Shown: piece after piece, positions 1 to 10,957 of the stretch
Layout: every line of letters begins with the position of its first letter
Position numbering within the stretch: position 1 is the first letter of the stretch
DNA from: Sebastes aleutianus
Taxonomy: Eukaryota; Chordata; Actinopteri; Perciformes; Sebastidae
Length of the DNA stretch: 64,000 bases
Assembly (NCBI GenBank): GCA_916700875.1
Contig: CAKAKS010000039.1
Coordinates: 9,325,544-9,389,543, forward strand
Direction of reading: 5' to 3'
Notes under the pieces: model-generated
Databases searched by the model: none
The model's input: the letters and a program-made list of their open reading frames with translations, nothing else
What the model was told of the DNA's origin: nothing
Program-made: the position numbers and the translations under genes

Positions 1-570
1 GGGCATTTGCTATCAAATCAAGACGAAGCCCTTCCTCTGATGACCAGTACATTCTTGATCTTGGATATCTGTGGTATGACATGGACATATTAATTCCTAG
101 AAATGTCTTCATTTCATCTTTTGTCAAGGCCAGATTTTCTTTTCCTTTTTGGAATGCATACAGGTTTGTATAATGCACTATTTAATTTATCAGCTCTTCA
201 GGAAATAGATGCATAAAGAAATCTATTGGCTCTGTTCCCTCAACATTCACTTTCCACACTCCTAAAAAAGTAGGCAAGTCTCCATCAAACTGGTTGTCTT
301 TGGTTTTCCAGATATTTCTGTTTTTTTCTGTCCTTGAGCTCTGTCAGGTGGTACATCCTCAGCATCCTCAGCATCCTCAACTCCCTCAGCATCCTCAGCT
401 CCCTTAGCATCCTCAACTCCCTCAGCATCCTCAGCTCCACTCTCACTACTGCTTCTATTTGCTGATCTTTCTTTTCCTGGCAACCATTCATCATCACTGC
501 CACTAGCATCATCCTCACTTGACTCAGATGGTATTTGCTTCAATATCCTGTAGGCCTTTCTATCACGCAC
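1..570 (-). pseudogene. PiggyBac-like transposase relic, cut by the window edge
   Basis: Read on the minus strand, this stretch gives an acidic N-terminal region (SESSEDDASGSDDEW, then short ED-A/G-rich repeats at about 345-440) followed by a conserved PiggyBac-type core: DNQFDGDLPTFLGVW, EPIDFFMHLFPEELIN, NLYAFQ, KDEMKTFLGINMSM, then PRSRMYWSSEEGLRLD at the window edge. These match the start of the DDE_Tnp_1_7 (PGBD) family. The catalytic aspartates would lie beyond the edge. It is broken: the acidic region and the core are in different frames, with the switch near the T-run at 321-327, and an in-frame TAA lies at 182-184. No ATG is visible at the 5' end, so an upstream exon or more decay is possible. 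Family assignment is fairly secure; 'dead' is an inference from the stop and frame change. Confidence 0.7.
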
Positions 571-1165
571 TGCACTTGAGCTCTACAAAATATAAACACT
601 CAAACTGTTACTCACATAATGGGATTAATCTGCACAAAGTATTGTTTTTGTTACAAAAACTGCAAGTTACAATCTAATAACATAAATACATTGATTTTCA
701 GCCCAAAAAGTTACTGCAGAGGAAAATTTTTGAAGAACAACAAAGTTGCAGTAATTGTATGAATTGTAATTGAAATATAACCAGTGATGCATGATGTCCA
801 ATTTAATGGACAGATGATTAATTGAAATTTCCTCCCAACATAAAATCAATACTTCGAAATTTTAACAATTATATAACTCCTAAGATGTTACTTGATGTTA
901 CTATATTTTTTTTACCTGCAAGGGTCTCCTGCTATAGAAGGATTTGGAAGATATTCCTGAGCTGCTCAGCATTTCTGGCCTTCCATCTTGGTTTTGAGGA
1001 TTTTTTTGTGCAATTACAATGGCTGGCCAATGGGTGGCAGTGTATGGGATGATGCTATAACGTCCACTGAGGTGGCTGATGTGCAACTATACCATCAAAA
1101 CCCATGCAAATACAAGAAAATGGCTTTTGAATAGCTGTCCACTGTAGTTACCACTATGATATTAT
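571..1165. other. No gene recognised
   Basis: AT-rich sequence between the PiggyBac relic and the first array spacer. Short open frames exist on both strands but none shows a recognisable domain. It may include the 5' part of the PiggyBac relic. I see nothing else I can support. Confidence 0.4.
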
Positions 1166-2486
1166 ACTAAAGGGCTAGTCAAGTAAGCTGATGTTGTATT
1201 TCTCTGTTTGTTTCTGTAGGACCACAACACACACAGACCACACATACATAACCTACATCCATCAATAAAGAAGAGAGGACTTAACAGTTAACAGAGAGTG
1301 GAGTTTTGTGTCTTGACCGACACCCAGTTGGCGAGTTTCATATATCCACCAGCCTAAGAAAGATTCCTCAGTTACAATTACACCGTCTTGGAGTCAGATC
1401 AGCAACAAGAACGTTGTTATGTTCAGTGTGAAATTAAGCAGTAAAACAATGGCTTACAAGATTTTTTAAAAAACGATCACGGTGGTCTGGAATAACGAAC
1501 CACATGTGTGCGTAATGTGTCACTAGAAGCCCGTTAGTCCGATGAGGATGACGTAACATCCAGTATGATACAGTGGGAACATCCTCCATGCCGTGCAGCC
1601 TGTGCAGCAGTCCGTCCCCCATACCGGTATCCAGTCCCAGGTGAGCAGAGTGCAGCAGCACGTCTGGGCCGCCACATAGTAATCCCGCGTCTCCGCCGTG
1701 GGTCCGTCCAGCCCGGACAGCTGATGGTACATGTCAGCCTCTGTCCTTTTCACGCTTCATATTCATTGTCTATGTAAGCAGCCTCTCAATGCATTCTGGT
1801 AGCGTGGCGGCGCGATTCAAGAGACGGGACGTCACGTTGGCTGCTCCTCATTTGCATAAAGTTGAGGTCTAGGCTACTTTATGCAAATCAGGGCCGTCCG
1901 ACCAGCGTGACTCGATGCCTCCGGAAACTCCCGAGAATATTTTAAACTAACTGTTGTCGGTCCAAAATAAAGACATATTCAGCAACTGCATGGCTTATTT
2001 CTCACATAAAATGTTTTAAGAAACATTTCAGTGAACTATTTTTGTGATATAAGAGAAGAAAGTTTCCAAACGAGCCTCCGTGTTGGTTCCGGTTTGAGAG
2101 CCGGGAGCAGCAGTCCATGAGGGAAAGCGTTCGTCCAATCAGATACCGAGTGCCTTGTGTCTAGTAGCAGCCCGTGAAGCGTCCAATGCTGGGAAGTGAG
2201 GCGATCCCTCGCGATAAAAAAACACCCCTGTGGACACGCACCATGAGGCAGCGAAGCTGGAACTTTTCATCCGCTCCCTGGTGGCGTTCTGACGCTACTA
2301 GTCCACTAGCTAACTGATCACGGATGGTGTCGTTCTTTCAGACGGATTAAAAAAAATAAAAATGAAAAATGCTAAAATGGGTCGCCAAACATATCCTATT
2401 ACTCGTTAATCCAGCTGATGTGAGGCGTCCATGCTTTTTTTAGTTTGTTGGTGGATTTCTGTATTATTGAAATGTCAAAGTCAGAT
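1166..2486. repeat. Array spacer block X, copy 1
   Basis: This segment recurs at 17372-18665, is truncated at 24765-25380, and is rearranged at 35985-36420, always on the downstream side of a TRIM gene or upstream of the next. It contains a GC-rich part (about 1545-1760) whose minus strand stays open in three copies (HSAHLGLDTGMGDGLLHRL). That is followed by a roughly 520-bp MITE-like element (about 1722-2245). The element begins ggtacatgtc and ends with the inverted ctgtggacacg. It is also found alone at 42407-42789 and 53782-54292 outside the array, so it is a dispersed repeat. I do not recognise a protein in the open part. Confidence 0.7.
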
Positions 2487-2491
2487 ATATC

Positions 2492-3050
2492 TGTCAGGAT
2501 TTCTGGGATAACAGGCTTGGACCCAAGATGCAGGTAAGGATGAGGAGGCAGCAGTCAGAGGTGAAGGATTTGATGAAAGAAAACTTACTAGGAACAAACA
2601 TGCAGCTGGTCCGTCAGGCAGGTTCACATAAGACAATCCAAAGGAATAAACTTGAAATACAAAACACTGGAAAAAAACTCTCTCAAAGGTGACACACTAC
2701 ACATGAGGAGCGACAACGAACTGACAGAGAAAAAGGGGAAACACACAGACTAAATACACCAGAAGAACAGGGTGATTGAACACAAGTGGAACAAATCAGG
2801 ACGGGGCAGACAATCACTAAAGGAGAAAGGCAGGAAGTAAAACCAGACAAGACACAAGAGGAGTGAACCTATCAAAATAAAACAGGAAACACTAGAATGA
2901 ATGTAACCAGGCATATAACAGAAAAACCCCAAAATACTCAAGACAATTTCAGAACCAATAAGCCACTAACTAGATGAACACAAGATAGTCGGAAGTCTTA
3001 ACAAAAAGGAAAAGTCCAACGGCCTCTGGGCACAGCGCCAGACCGTGACA
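2492..3050 (-). mobile_element. Solo LTR with 5-bp target duplication
   Basis: The element starts TGTCAGG, ends CGTGACA and is flanked by the direct repeat atatc (2487-2491 and 3051-3055). The related unoccupied site is visible at about 36897-36915, where 'cagatatatcagcg' runs on without an insertion. The reverse complement resembles the LTRs of the element at 14007-16623 (shared stretches around 'gtcttgtctggttttactt' and 'tgattgtctgccccg'), so the two are related families and this one lies in minus orientation. No internal coding region remains, as expected after LTR-LTR recombination. Confidence 0.85.
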
Positions 3051-3169
3051 ATATCAGAGCGTTCAGAAAAATCTATTGGACCCACTGAATCATCAGCAGG
3101 TTGGAAACTCAGTTGTACTTCTTCTGATTTAACCACGAGAGAAAAAAACACACACAAACCAGATCTCAT

Positions 3170-4045
3170 CAGAGTAACAAGCTTTAATCTCCTACATTTT
3201 AAAAGTTGTTATTTTGTTTTGTCACTCTAGAGGTCTCTCCTTCACTGTGATTGGTCCAACAGCTGTTTCCTGTTCCCACTGAAAACCTGCAACAGAAACA
3301 CAACACAAAACTCTTAATGTTTATAAAAACACCATTACGCCTTAAAATTTAATTAAAGTAATTAAGTAATCAAATTTGCAGTTAATTAATGGATTATTGT
3401 AAGATACAGTTTAGTGGTTCATGGCATGGTTTAAAAATGATCAGCCATCCCTTAATTTTCACTTAGTTGAAAAAAGATATACATTAAGGGATAGCTTTTG
3501 TGTTAGTTGGTCAAGTTTAAGGAAAGTTTGACTTCTAAAAAATCCTTATTTAGCAGATAATCCAACCAACAATAATACAGTATTCATGTAGAAATTAATT
3601 AAAACGACCTTGATTAAATTAATAAAGGATAATGGGAAATAATAGAAATTTAAGGTAAAAATTTAAAAAGGAATTCAGTCACACTATAAAAGGCCTTTAT
3701 ATGCCATGTACCAGGCTAAACCTAAATTACACAACTCTAATTCTTTAATGTAGCATTAAAGTTCAGTCTGTATATTTTCAGTGCTGTATGTGGTATTTTG
3801 TTTACAGAACAGTAGACTCAGGTCGGCCTGGGCAGCATGTGCCGTCTCTCTGCTGAATCCAGTTGGAGTGGAAAAGCTCGTCCGACTTGTTTTGGAGTCC
3901 ACCCACTCACCTTTTCCTTGAAGGCTGCCGTTGGCCTCCCTCCACCTGTTGAATCAAAAGTTCTGCCTCGTACAAAACAATTAAATAGGTTTTAAATTCT
4001 TTCATCTCTTCACATTATGAGATTTTAATCCATAACCTCTAAGTA
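3170..4045 (-). pseudogene. ZP3 3'-end fragment, relic A
   Basis: This is a copy of the last part of the ZP3-like gene at 37053-44893. The terminal exon (3222-3286) is intact between a cag acceptor and the TGA stop and encodes QWEQETAVGPITVKERPLE. An exon-8 counterpart (3911-3945) keeps both splice sites but is only 35 bp instead of 89. The 54 missing bases remove the VC-CC-C cysteine cluster without changing phase. The intervening intron is colinear with the functional gene but lacks its minisatellite. Homology stops near 4045, before exon 7, so this is a 5'-truncated fragment with no signal peptide or ZP-N domain. It probably arrived with the TRIM duplications. Confidence 0.85.
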
Positions 4046-4074
4046 TCACTGCTTGATGTAACACAAGAGATTTC

Positions 4075-4215
4075 CCATCACATTTTCTCCACTGGAAAGA
4101 CACCTTAGAGGGCACTTTATCACATATTCTCCACTGAAAGGACACCTTAGAGGGCACTTTATCACATTTCTTCCACTGGACGGACTCCCTAGAGGGCACT
4201 TTACATCCTGAGTCC
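4075..4215. repeat. 42-bp minisatellite, about 3 units
   Basis: Tandem units of the form 'cactttatcacattttctcc' + 'actggaaggacacc' + 'tagaggg'. The same unit occurs with many more copies at 25395-25800 and as one or two copies at 9262-9320 and 30775-30820, each time just upstream of a TRIM promoter repeat. Open frames across it (KCPLGCPSSGENVI-type) are an artefact of a 42-bp period, which is divisible by three. Confidence 0.8.
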
Positions 4216-4257
4216 ACCAATGTAATACCATACTGTAAAAATACTCTGTTACAGGTA

Positions 4258-4926
4258 AGTGGTGGAATGTAACTAGGTACATTTACTTAAGTCCTGTAGT
4301 TAAGTACAAATCTGAGGTACTTGTACTTGAATATCTTTTCAGATTATAATCCTTCATCCCCTTCCTGTCCAGTGACAACCACATATCTCCAGATGTGTTG
4401 ATGTTGAATGTGTGTGAAGGATCGAATGTTCCTTTATGTGTTGGGAAAATCCTTCTTAAGCTAAATAAACTCTTTAAAAAAACTCTTAGATCAGCTGGAA
4501 AATGCATCGTCACAAAGCTTAAAGCCGAGCTGTTTTGTTTGACACCAATGAAAGGTTGACTTTTTAGAGATACGTGGTTCTCACAGGACAGCGGCGCTAC
4601 AAACACATGATGATCTTATAGACCATGATGCATTGCTGTAGATTAAACTAGCCAACAGGATATAAAGGAGTTAAAATGCAACATACACATTAATGCAGCA
4701 GTAATATTAATCCAGAAACATCAGATATAATAGTAAAACACTGACAGGGAACATTTTACTGCTCAATCAATACTTTTACTTTGACACTTCAAGTACATTT
4801 GTCTGATAATACTTAAATACTTATACTTCAGTAAGGGTGTTGAATGCAGGACTTTAGTGGAGTATTTTCACAGTGTGGTATTAGTACTTTTACTTCAGTA
4901 AAGGGTCTGAATACTTCCTCCACCAC
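4258..4926. repeat. Dispersed fish repeat upstream of TRIM1 exon 1
   Basis: The segment begins near 'aagtggtggaatgtaactag' and ends 'aatacttcctccaccactcc'. It carries the recurring 'gtacttttacttcagtaaag' signature. Related copies lie upstream of TRIM2 (9410-10034), TRIM3 (partial, about 19995-20150), TRIM4 (25885-26434) and TRIM5 (about 31250-31526). More diverged copies lie at 39525-40492, 40831-41317, 49105-49270 and 51618-51720. Since it abuts exon 1 in every unit, it is probably part of the promoter flank. Confidence 0.7.
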
Positions 4927-4929
4927 TCC

Positions 4930-5134
4930 CTGTTGACGACGGGCCACTGAGAGGTGGAGCAACTCTGAAAGAGGAAGTCTTCAGCGTCACATTTCCTGGT
5001 ATGAAATTGATAGTTTGTCTGAGCGACAGCAGAGCTGCAGTCGAGACGAGTCTCTCCGTTTCTCTCTAAAGAAACATTCAACTGAATCCAACAAGTTTTT
5101 ATCAACAACACAGCAGAATCTCTGCCAAACACTG
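4930..5134 (+). promoter_or_regulatory. TRIM1 promoter/non-coding exon 1, ISRE decayed
   Basis: The segment is conserved in all five units and ends with a strong splice donor (CACTG|GTGAGT, exon end 5134). The matching acceptor is gtcctcag|AGTGTAGAT at 5843/5844, nine bases before the TRIM1 ATG, giving a 709-bp intron. The start of the exon is not determinable from sequence. At 5003-5016 the sequence is GAAATTGATAGTTT. Units 2 and 3 have GAAAGTGAAAGTTT, an ISRE/IRF-type element, at this position. Two substitutions therefore break the second GAAA repeat here. Confidence 0.7.
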
Positions 5135-5852
5135 GTGAGTACACTGACCTACAGAGACTAAATGCACTAACTAAATATAGTTCAAACCAGAATCTGACTG
5201 TTTTACATCTGTTTAAAGAATAGATCAAAACAACCTGGAAATGTTGCCAGAAATACTAAACAGAGGTAAACCACAGTGACTGAACTCCGGCTAGTTAAGG
5301 TTAGACAGAATACAGTCACAGCTAACATTAGCTTGAGCTAATTCACAGACCTGTTTCCTGTCTGAACTCCAAACCTCAGCTCTACTCAGACAGGAAGTTC
5401 CCCTCAGGGCAAATGTTTCACTGAGGTCCATCGGTGGCCGTGGGGGTTGTGGAGAGAAATGATATTATATATATAATGTCCTGCAGTCCAGAGCAGTAGC
5501 TTCCATCTTTTCTTCTGCACATCGGATGTGTCTGATTCTCTGCTCTCTGTATCTTCATCCTCTTTCTCTGATCCTCCTCTTCTTCCTCTTTGTCTAAGCC
5601 GACTCTCTGACTCTAACGCTCTTTGGACACAGAAGGAGATTTTTATTCTGCTCTGCTCCCTCAGACGCTTCAATAAAACAATTAATAAAGTAAATTACTG
5701 GATAAATATATCCCAGTAAATTGTAATAAATGTGTTAAGGGCAGGTAAAAAGCAAACTACCAGCCCAACTGACTCTGTGTGTTTGATTTTATTAAACAAA
5801 TAATCAAAAGAAATGTAATTACAGTTTTGTTTTTTGTCCTCAGAGTGTAGAT

Positions 5853-7496
5853 ATGTCTGCTGCCAGCTGTCTGCTGACTGAAGATCAGTTTCTGTGCTCC
5901 ATCTGTCTGGATGTGTTCACTGATCCAGTCGCCTTACCATGTGGACACAACTTCTGTAAAACCTGCATCACTCAACACTGGGATATTAATGTCCCGTTTC
6001 AGTGTCCCAACTGTAAAAAGGTTTTCAACACCAGACCTGAGCTGCAGGTCAATACTTTCATCTCTGAGATGGCTGCTCAGTTCAGACAGTCAGCTCAACA
6101 GAAAGCCAGCAGCAGCAGCTCAGAGCAACAAGCTGCCAAACCAGGAGAAGTTCCCTGTGACGTCTGCACTGGAACCAAACTGAAGGCCCTGAAGTCCTGC
6201 CTGGTGTGTCTGGACTCCTACTGTGAGACTCACCTGGAGCCTCATCTGACAAGGTCAGGCCTGAAAAGACATCAGCTGATCGACCCTGTGGAGAACCTGG
6301 AAGGCAGGATGTGTACGAATCACGATAAACTGCTGGAGCTGTTCTGTAAGACCGACCAGATGTGTGTCTGCATGCTCTGCACTTATTCAGACCACAAGAT
6401 ACATGATGTTGTTCCTCTGAAAGAAGAATATGAAGGAAAGAAGGCCGAGCTGGGGAAGACAGAGGCTGAAATTCAGCAGATGATCCAGAAGAGACAACTG
6501 AAGATTCAGGAGATGAAACACTCAGTGGGGCTCAGTAAGGAAGATGCAGACAGAGAGATAGCAGATGGTGTTCAGGTCTTCACCGCTCTGAAGGAGTCTG
6601 TTGAGAGAAGCCAGGCCGAGCTCATCGACACGATCAAAGAGAAGCAGAGAAAGACAGAGAAACAGGCTGAAGGCTTCATCAAAGAGCTGGAACAGGAAAT
6701 CTCTGAGCTGAAGAAGAGAAGCACTGAGGTAGTGCACCTCTCACGCTCTGAAGACCACCTCCACCTCCTCCAAAGCTTCACGTCCCTGAACGCTGCTCCA
6801 CCCACCAAGGACTGGACAGAAGTCAGCGTCCGTCCACCTTCATATGAGGGGACTGTGGTGAGAGCTGTGAATCAGCTGGAGGAGACGCTCAGTAAACAGA
6901 TGAAGAAGCTGTTTGAGGCTGAGCTGAAGAGGGTCCAGCAGTCTGCAGTGGATGTGACACTTGATCCTGATACAGCACATCCCGACCTCATCCTGTCTGA
7001 TGATGGAAAACAAGTACATGATAGTGATGTAAAGAAGAATCTCCCAGACAACCCAGAGAGATTTGATAGAGGTGCTTGTGTCTTAGCAAAGCAGAGTTTC
7101 TCTTCAGGAAGGTTTTACTACGAGGTTCAGGTTAAAGGGAAGACTACCTGGGATTTAGGAGTGGCCAGAGAGTCGATCAACAGGAAGGGAAAAATCACAG
7201 AGGCTCCTCAGAATGGTTACTGGATGATATGGTTGAGGAATGAAAATGAGTACGAAGCTTGTACTAACCCTTCAGTCTGTCTCTCTCTGGAGTATCAGCC
7301 TGAGAAGGTGGGGGTGTTTGTGGATTATGAGGAGGGTCTGGTCTCCTTTTATGATGTTGATGCTGCGGCTCTTATCTACTCCTTTACTGGCTGCTCCTTC
7401 ACTGAGAAACTCTACCCATTCTTTAGTCCTTGTCCTAACTGTGGTGGTAAAAACTCTGCCCCTCTGATCATCTCTCCTGTCAATCACACTGAGTAG
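5853..7496 (+). CDS. TRIM1: RING-B-box-coiled-coil-SPRY E3 ubiquitin ligase
   Basis: Predicted TRIM-family E3 ubiquitin ligase of 547 aa, complete in one coding exon. RING C3HC4: C15, C18, C30, H32, C35, C38, C51, C54. B-box 1-like zinc region: C102, C105, C116, C119, C124, H127. B-box 2: C154, H157, C165, D168, C173, C176, H181, H184. A charged coiled coil spans about 187-291, PRY about 366-412 and SPRY about 413-540 (GRFYYEVQV, WDLGVA, VGVFVDYEEGLVSFYD). The start is the first ATG after the splice acceptor and is identical in all five copies. The family acts in the cytosol, often in antiviral signalling; a specific substrate cannot be read here. It resembles the fish TRIM16/TRIM25/finTRIM-like expansions and I cannot assign a one-to-one orthologue. 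RING variant PVALPCGHN; SPRY loop EACTNPSV. Confidence 0.95.
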   Translation: MSAASCLLTEDQFLCSICLDVFTDPVALPCGHNFCKTCITQHWDINVPFQCPNCKKVFNTRPELQVNTFISEMAAQFRQSAQQKASSSSSEQQAAKPGEVPCDVCTGTKLKALKSCLVCLDSYCETHLEPHLTRSGLKRHQLIDPVENLEGRMCTNHDKLLELFCKTDQMCVCMLCTYSDHKIHDVVPLKEEYEGKKAELGKTEAEIQQMIQKRQLKIQEMKHSVGLSKEDADREIADGVQVFTALKESVERSQAELIDTIKEKQRKTEKQAEGFIKELEQEISELKKRSTEVVHLSRSEDHLHLLQSFTSLNAAPPTKDWTEVSVRPPSYEGTVVRAVNQLEETLSKQMKKLFEAELKRVQQSAVDVTLDPDTAHPDLILSDDGKQVHDSDVKKNLPDNPERFDRGACVLAKQSFSSGRFYYEVQVKGKTTWDLGVARESINRKGKITEAPQNGYWMIWLRNENEYEACTNPSVCLSLEYQPEKVGVFVDYEEGLVSFYDVDAAALIYSFTGCSFTEKLYPFFSPCPNCGGKNSAPLIISPVNHTE

Positions 7497-9254
7497 AACA
7501 ACCATTTGATTTTCTACAGAAATATTATTTTTAATTTAATGAAACAAATGTATATTATTGGTGATTTAGGGTGTATACATTGTTTTCCCAGATTCTGATC
7601 ATTACGTTTTATTTCCTTTATTTCCCTCTGATCTCTCACATTGCTACTTACAACACACTGATTTTACAGCACTGATTGATATTATCTAATGTAGTCTAAT
7701 TTATTCTAATGACTGCATTACCTGCCTTCAAGACTAGTAAAATCATCATAAACAATTTATTAATGAATAAGAAGCATTTCCATGTACCTTAATTGTATTT
7801 TAATAAGGTGTTTTAAGGGTTTTAGTTTTTATAATTTCAAATTAAAGGACAAATTAAGTGATCTCTGGTATGTTTTCAGGGGTAAATTAAGGATTAATTC
7901 TTAATGGTACAAAATTGACAGATATTTGTAACATTGACAAAATCTGATCATAAAATATTCAGCTGCAGTGGTTTTAAACACCAGAGAAGAAGAAAAGTTC
8001 TGTCTGTTGTGTTATTTTCATTTCATATTGTCCATCTCTCTGCAGACTGCATAGATAAAATGAGATAATCCTTTATTAATCAATTAATAATTTGCAGGAT
8101 TATAGCAACAAAGGGATACAGTGCAGACAACAAGAAGCATCAGTAAAAAACAAAACAAGATCTAATAAATAAGCAAGCAAACAATAAAAATAAAGTCAGT
8201 AAGATATTGTTGATATTGCACAGAATATTGAATATTGCTATTGCACAGTGGAAAGTTTAACAAAGTCAACAAGTTTCCACAGAAATTTTTACATCTTTGT
8301 GATTTCACTTTCATCGAGAACAATCTCTGTATATGAGTGTGATGGTGGAGCTGCCTGTTAATCACACATATTGTAGATTTTTCAACCAATTGTCTCAGAA
8401 AACTGATTTGTTTTCAGATAGTTGAAGACGTAATGAAGTCGGTTGAGAAGCTTGGAGCCGCTGAACTCTGCAACAAAGAGCATGTTAACGTTCAAGTCAC
8501 ATGGGACGGATGGTAGAGAATAGTTATGACCACAGAGTTGGTTGTGCGAGGGTTAAAATAATTAGGGATGCACCGATTTATCATCTGAACATCGGTATTG
8601 TCCGATATTCGTCTTGTTGACTGGCCAAATATGATGACATTCGCCGATGGCAGTGGCCGATGTTTATCTGTAGCGTTTCGTCAATTTTGCGCCGGCTAAT
8701 TGATGTGTTGGTTATTTGCGGTCGGTCTCTGACAACAGTAACCATCTGCTGATTCAGAGCCAATAGCTGGACACGACTCTGACGGCGGGCGCCGTGTGCA
8801 CGTGTGGTTTGCTTACAAATAAAAGTGGAAAAAAAAAGGTCTGCCATGAGGGAGTATTACTGTTAGAAAGGCCTGGACTGTAATAGGACTATGATAATGC
8901 AAAGTTCAGAATTTGTTTGTATGAAAGTTCCTACTGTTTATTAGGTGTATAATAACTGTATCACTTAATTCCCACCTTTCTATGAGTATGTAGTGACAGT
9001 CAAAATTCGCTCCCTGCTGGCTGACTGAGGTAATATCCTAGTAAGCACCAGGGGAAGCAGAGGCTCGGTGGTTGGTATGTGGCTGAGTAGAGGGAGCTAA
9101 TTCATGTGTTGTTGTGCGTTCATGACATACAGTAAGTGGTTTCTTATTTGCTCTCCTTTTATTCTTATGTAGAAACTGTCAATTTATTCCTTTCTTTGCT
9201 TGTTTATCTCGTGTTTCAAAAGTACCGATATGTGCTTACAGTACAGGCTAATGT
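7497..9254. repeat. TRIM1 3' flank and repeat-rich spacer
   Basis: AT-rich 3' flank, then a segment around 8050-8520 (starting 'aaaatgagataatccttta') that follows TRIM1 to TRIM4, then a 'ttagggatgcaccgattta' element (about 8562-8850), then unique-looking spacer to the junction 'ggctaatgtataatatggca' at about 9249-9268. The first two look like decayed dispersed elements. A minus- or plus-strand coding role is not supported: short frames are not kept between copies. The same junction occurs at about 30760-30780 after TRIM4 but not after TRIM2 or TRIM3. Confidence 0.6.
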
Positions 9255-9261
9255 ATAATAT

Positions 9262-9400
9262 GGCACTTTATCACATTTTCTCCACTGGAAGGACACCCTA
9301 CAGGGCACTTTTGCTGCGTTTTTTTCAGACATTGGGTTACCAAGGGGGGCCCCCATCCTGAGTCCACCAATGTAATACCATACTGTAAAAATACTCTGTT
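9262..9400. repeat. Minisatellite remnant (1-2 units of the 42-bp repeat)
   Basis: Carries 'cactttatcacattttctcc' once or twice, then a 'gctgcgtttttttcagacat' tail that is also seen at the end of the long array at 25790-25810. Confidence 0.65.
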
Positions 9401-9409
9401 ACAGGTAAG

Positions 9410-10034
9410 TGGTGGAATGTTACTAAGTACATTTACTTAAATCCTGTAGTTAAGTACAAATCTGAGGTACTTGTATTTGAGTATCTTTTCAGATTATAAT
9501 CCTTCATCCCCTTCCTGTCCAGTGTCAAGCACGTATCTCCAGATGTGTGGATGTTGAATGTTTGTGAAGGATGAAGTGTTCCTTTATGTGTTGAGAAAAT
9601 CCTTCTTAAGCTAAATAAACTCTTTAAAAAAACTCTTAGAACAGCTGGAAAATGCATCGTCACAAAGCTTAAAGCAGAGCTGTTTTGTTTGACACAAATG
9701 AAAAGTTGACTTTTTAGAGATACGTGGTTCTCACAGGACAGCGACGCTACAAACATATTATGATCTTATAGACCATGATGCATTGCTGTTGATTAAACTA
9801 CCCAACAGGATATAAATTAGTTAAGATGCAACATACACATTAATGCAGCAGTAATATTAATCCAGAAACATCAGATATGATAGTAAAACACTGACAGGAA
9901 CATTTTACTGCTCAATCAATACTTTTACTATCAGTACTTCATGCATATTTGGCTCTAAGTAAGATTTTTGAATGCAGGACTTTACTTGTAGTGGAGAAAA
10001 AAAAGGATCAGGTCTGAATACTTCCTCCACCACT
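9410..10034. repeat. Dispersed fish repeat upstream of TRIM2 exon 1
   Basis: Colinear with 4258-4926, with a shorter right part and an A-run at about 9999-10006. It ends in the same 'cttcctccaccactccctgt' before exon 1. Confidence 0.7.
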
Positions 10035-10035
10035 C

Positions 10036-10241
10036 CCTGTTGGCGACGGGCCACTGAGAGGTGGAGCAACACTGAAAGAGGAGAGCTGCAGCGTCACATT
10101 TCCTGGTATGAAAGTGAAAGTTTGTCTGAGAGACAGCAGAGCTGCAGTCGAGACGAGTCTCTCTGTTTCTCTCTAAAGAAACATTCAACTGAATCCAGCA
10201 GGTTTTTATCAACAACACAGCAGAATCTCTGCCAAACACTG
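10036..10241 (+). promoter_or_regulatory. TRIM2 promoter/non-coding exon 1 with ISRE-like site
   Basis: Conserved exon 1 ends at the donor CACTG|GTGAGT (exon end 10241). The intron runs to gtcctcag at 10948 and the ATG is at 10958. GAAAGTGAAAGTTT at 10110-10123 matches the IRF-binding/ISRE pattern GAAANNGAAA with the following GTTT. An interferon-responsive promoter is the natural inference for a fish TRIM gene. Its position relative to the true transcription start is unknown. Confidence 0.7.
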
Positions 10242-10957
10242 GTGAGTACACTGACCTACAGAGACTGAATGCACTAACTAAATATAGTTCAAACCAGAAT
10301 CTGAATGTTTTACATCTGTTTAAAGAATAGATCAAAACAACCTGGAAATGTTGCCAGAAATACTAAACAGAGGTAAACCACAGTGACTGAACTCCAGCTA
10401 GTTAAGGTTAGACAGAATACAGTCACAGCTAGCATTAGTTTGAGCTAATTCACAGACCTGTTTCCTGTCTGAACTCCAAATCTCAGCTCTACTCAGACAG
10501 GAAGTTCCCCTCAGGGCAAATGTTTCACTGAGGTCCATCGGTGGCCGTGGGGGTTGTGGAGAGAAATGATATTATATATATAATGTCCTGCAGTCCAGAG
10601 CAGTAGCTTCCATCTTTTCTTCTGCACATCGAATGTCTGATTCTCTGCTCTCTGTATCTTCATCCTCTCTCTCTGATCCTCCTCTTCCTCCTCTTTGTCC
10701 GAGCTGACTCTCTGACTCTAACGCTCTTTGAACAGAGAAGGAGATTTTTATTTTGCTCTGCTCCCTCAGACGCTTCAATAAAACAATTAATAAAGTAAAT
10801 TACTGGATAAATATGTCACAGTAAATTGTAATAAATGTGTTGAGGGCAGGTAAAAAGCAAAATACCAGCCAAACTTACTGTGTGTGTTTGATTTTATTAA
10901 ACAAATAATCAAAAGAAATGTAATTACAGTTTTGTTTTTTGTCCTCAGAGTGTAGAT

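Noticed and set aside
4890..5228. 112-codon minus-strand ORF repeated upstream of TRIM genes
   Set aside because: It overlaps the non-coding exon 1, its donor and the start of the intron on the opposite strand. It is open in several units because the DNA is conserved, and has no domain.
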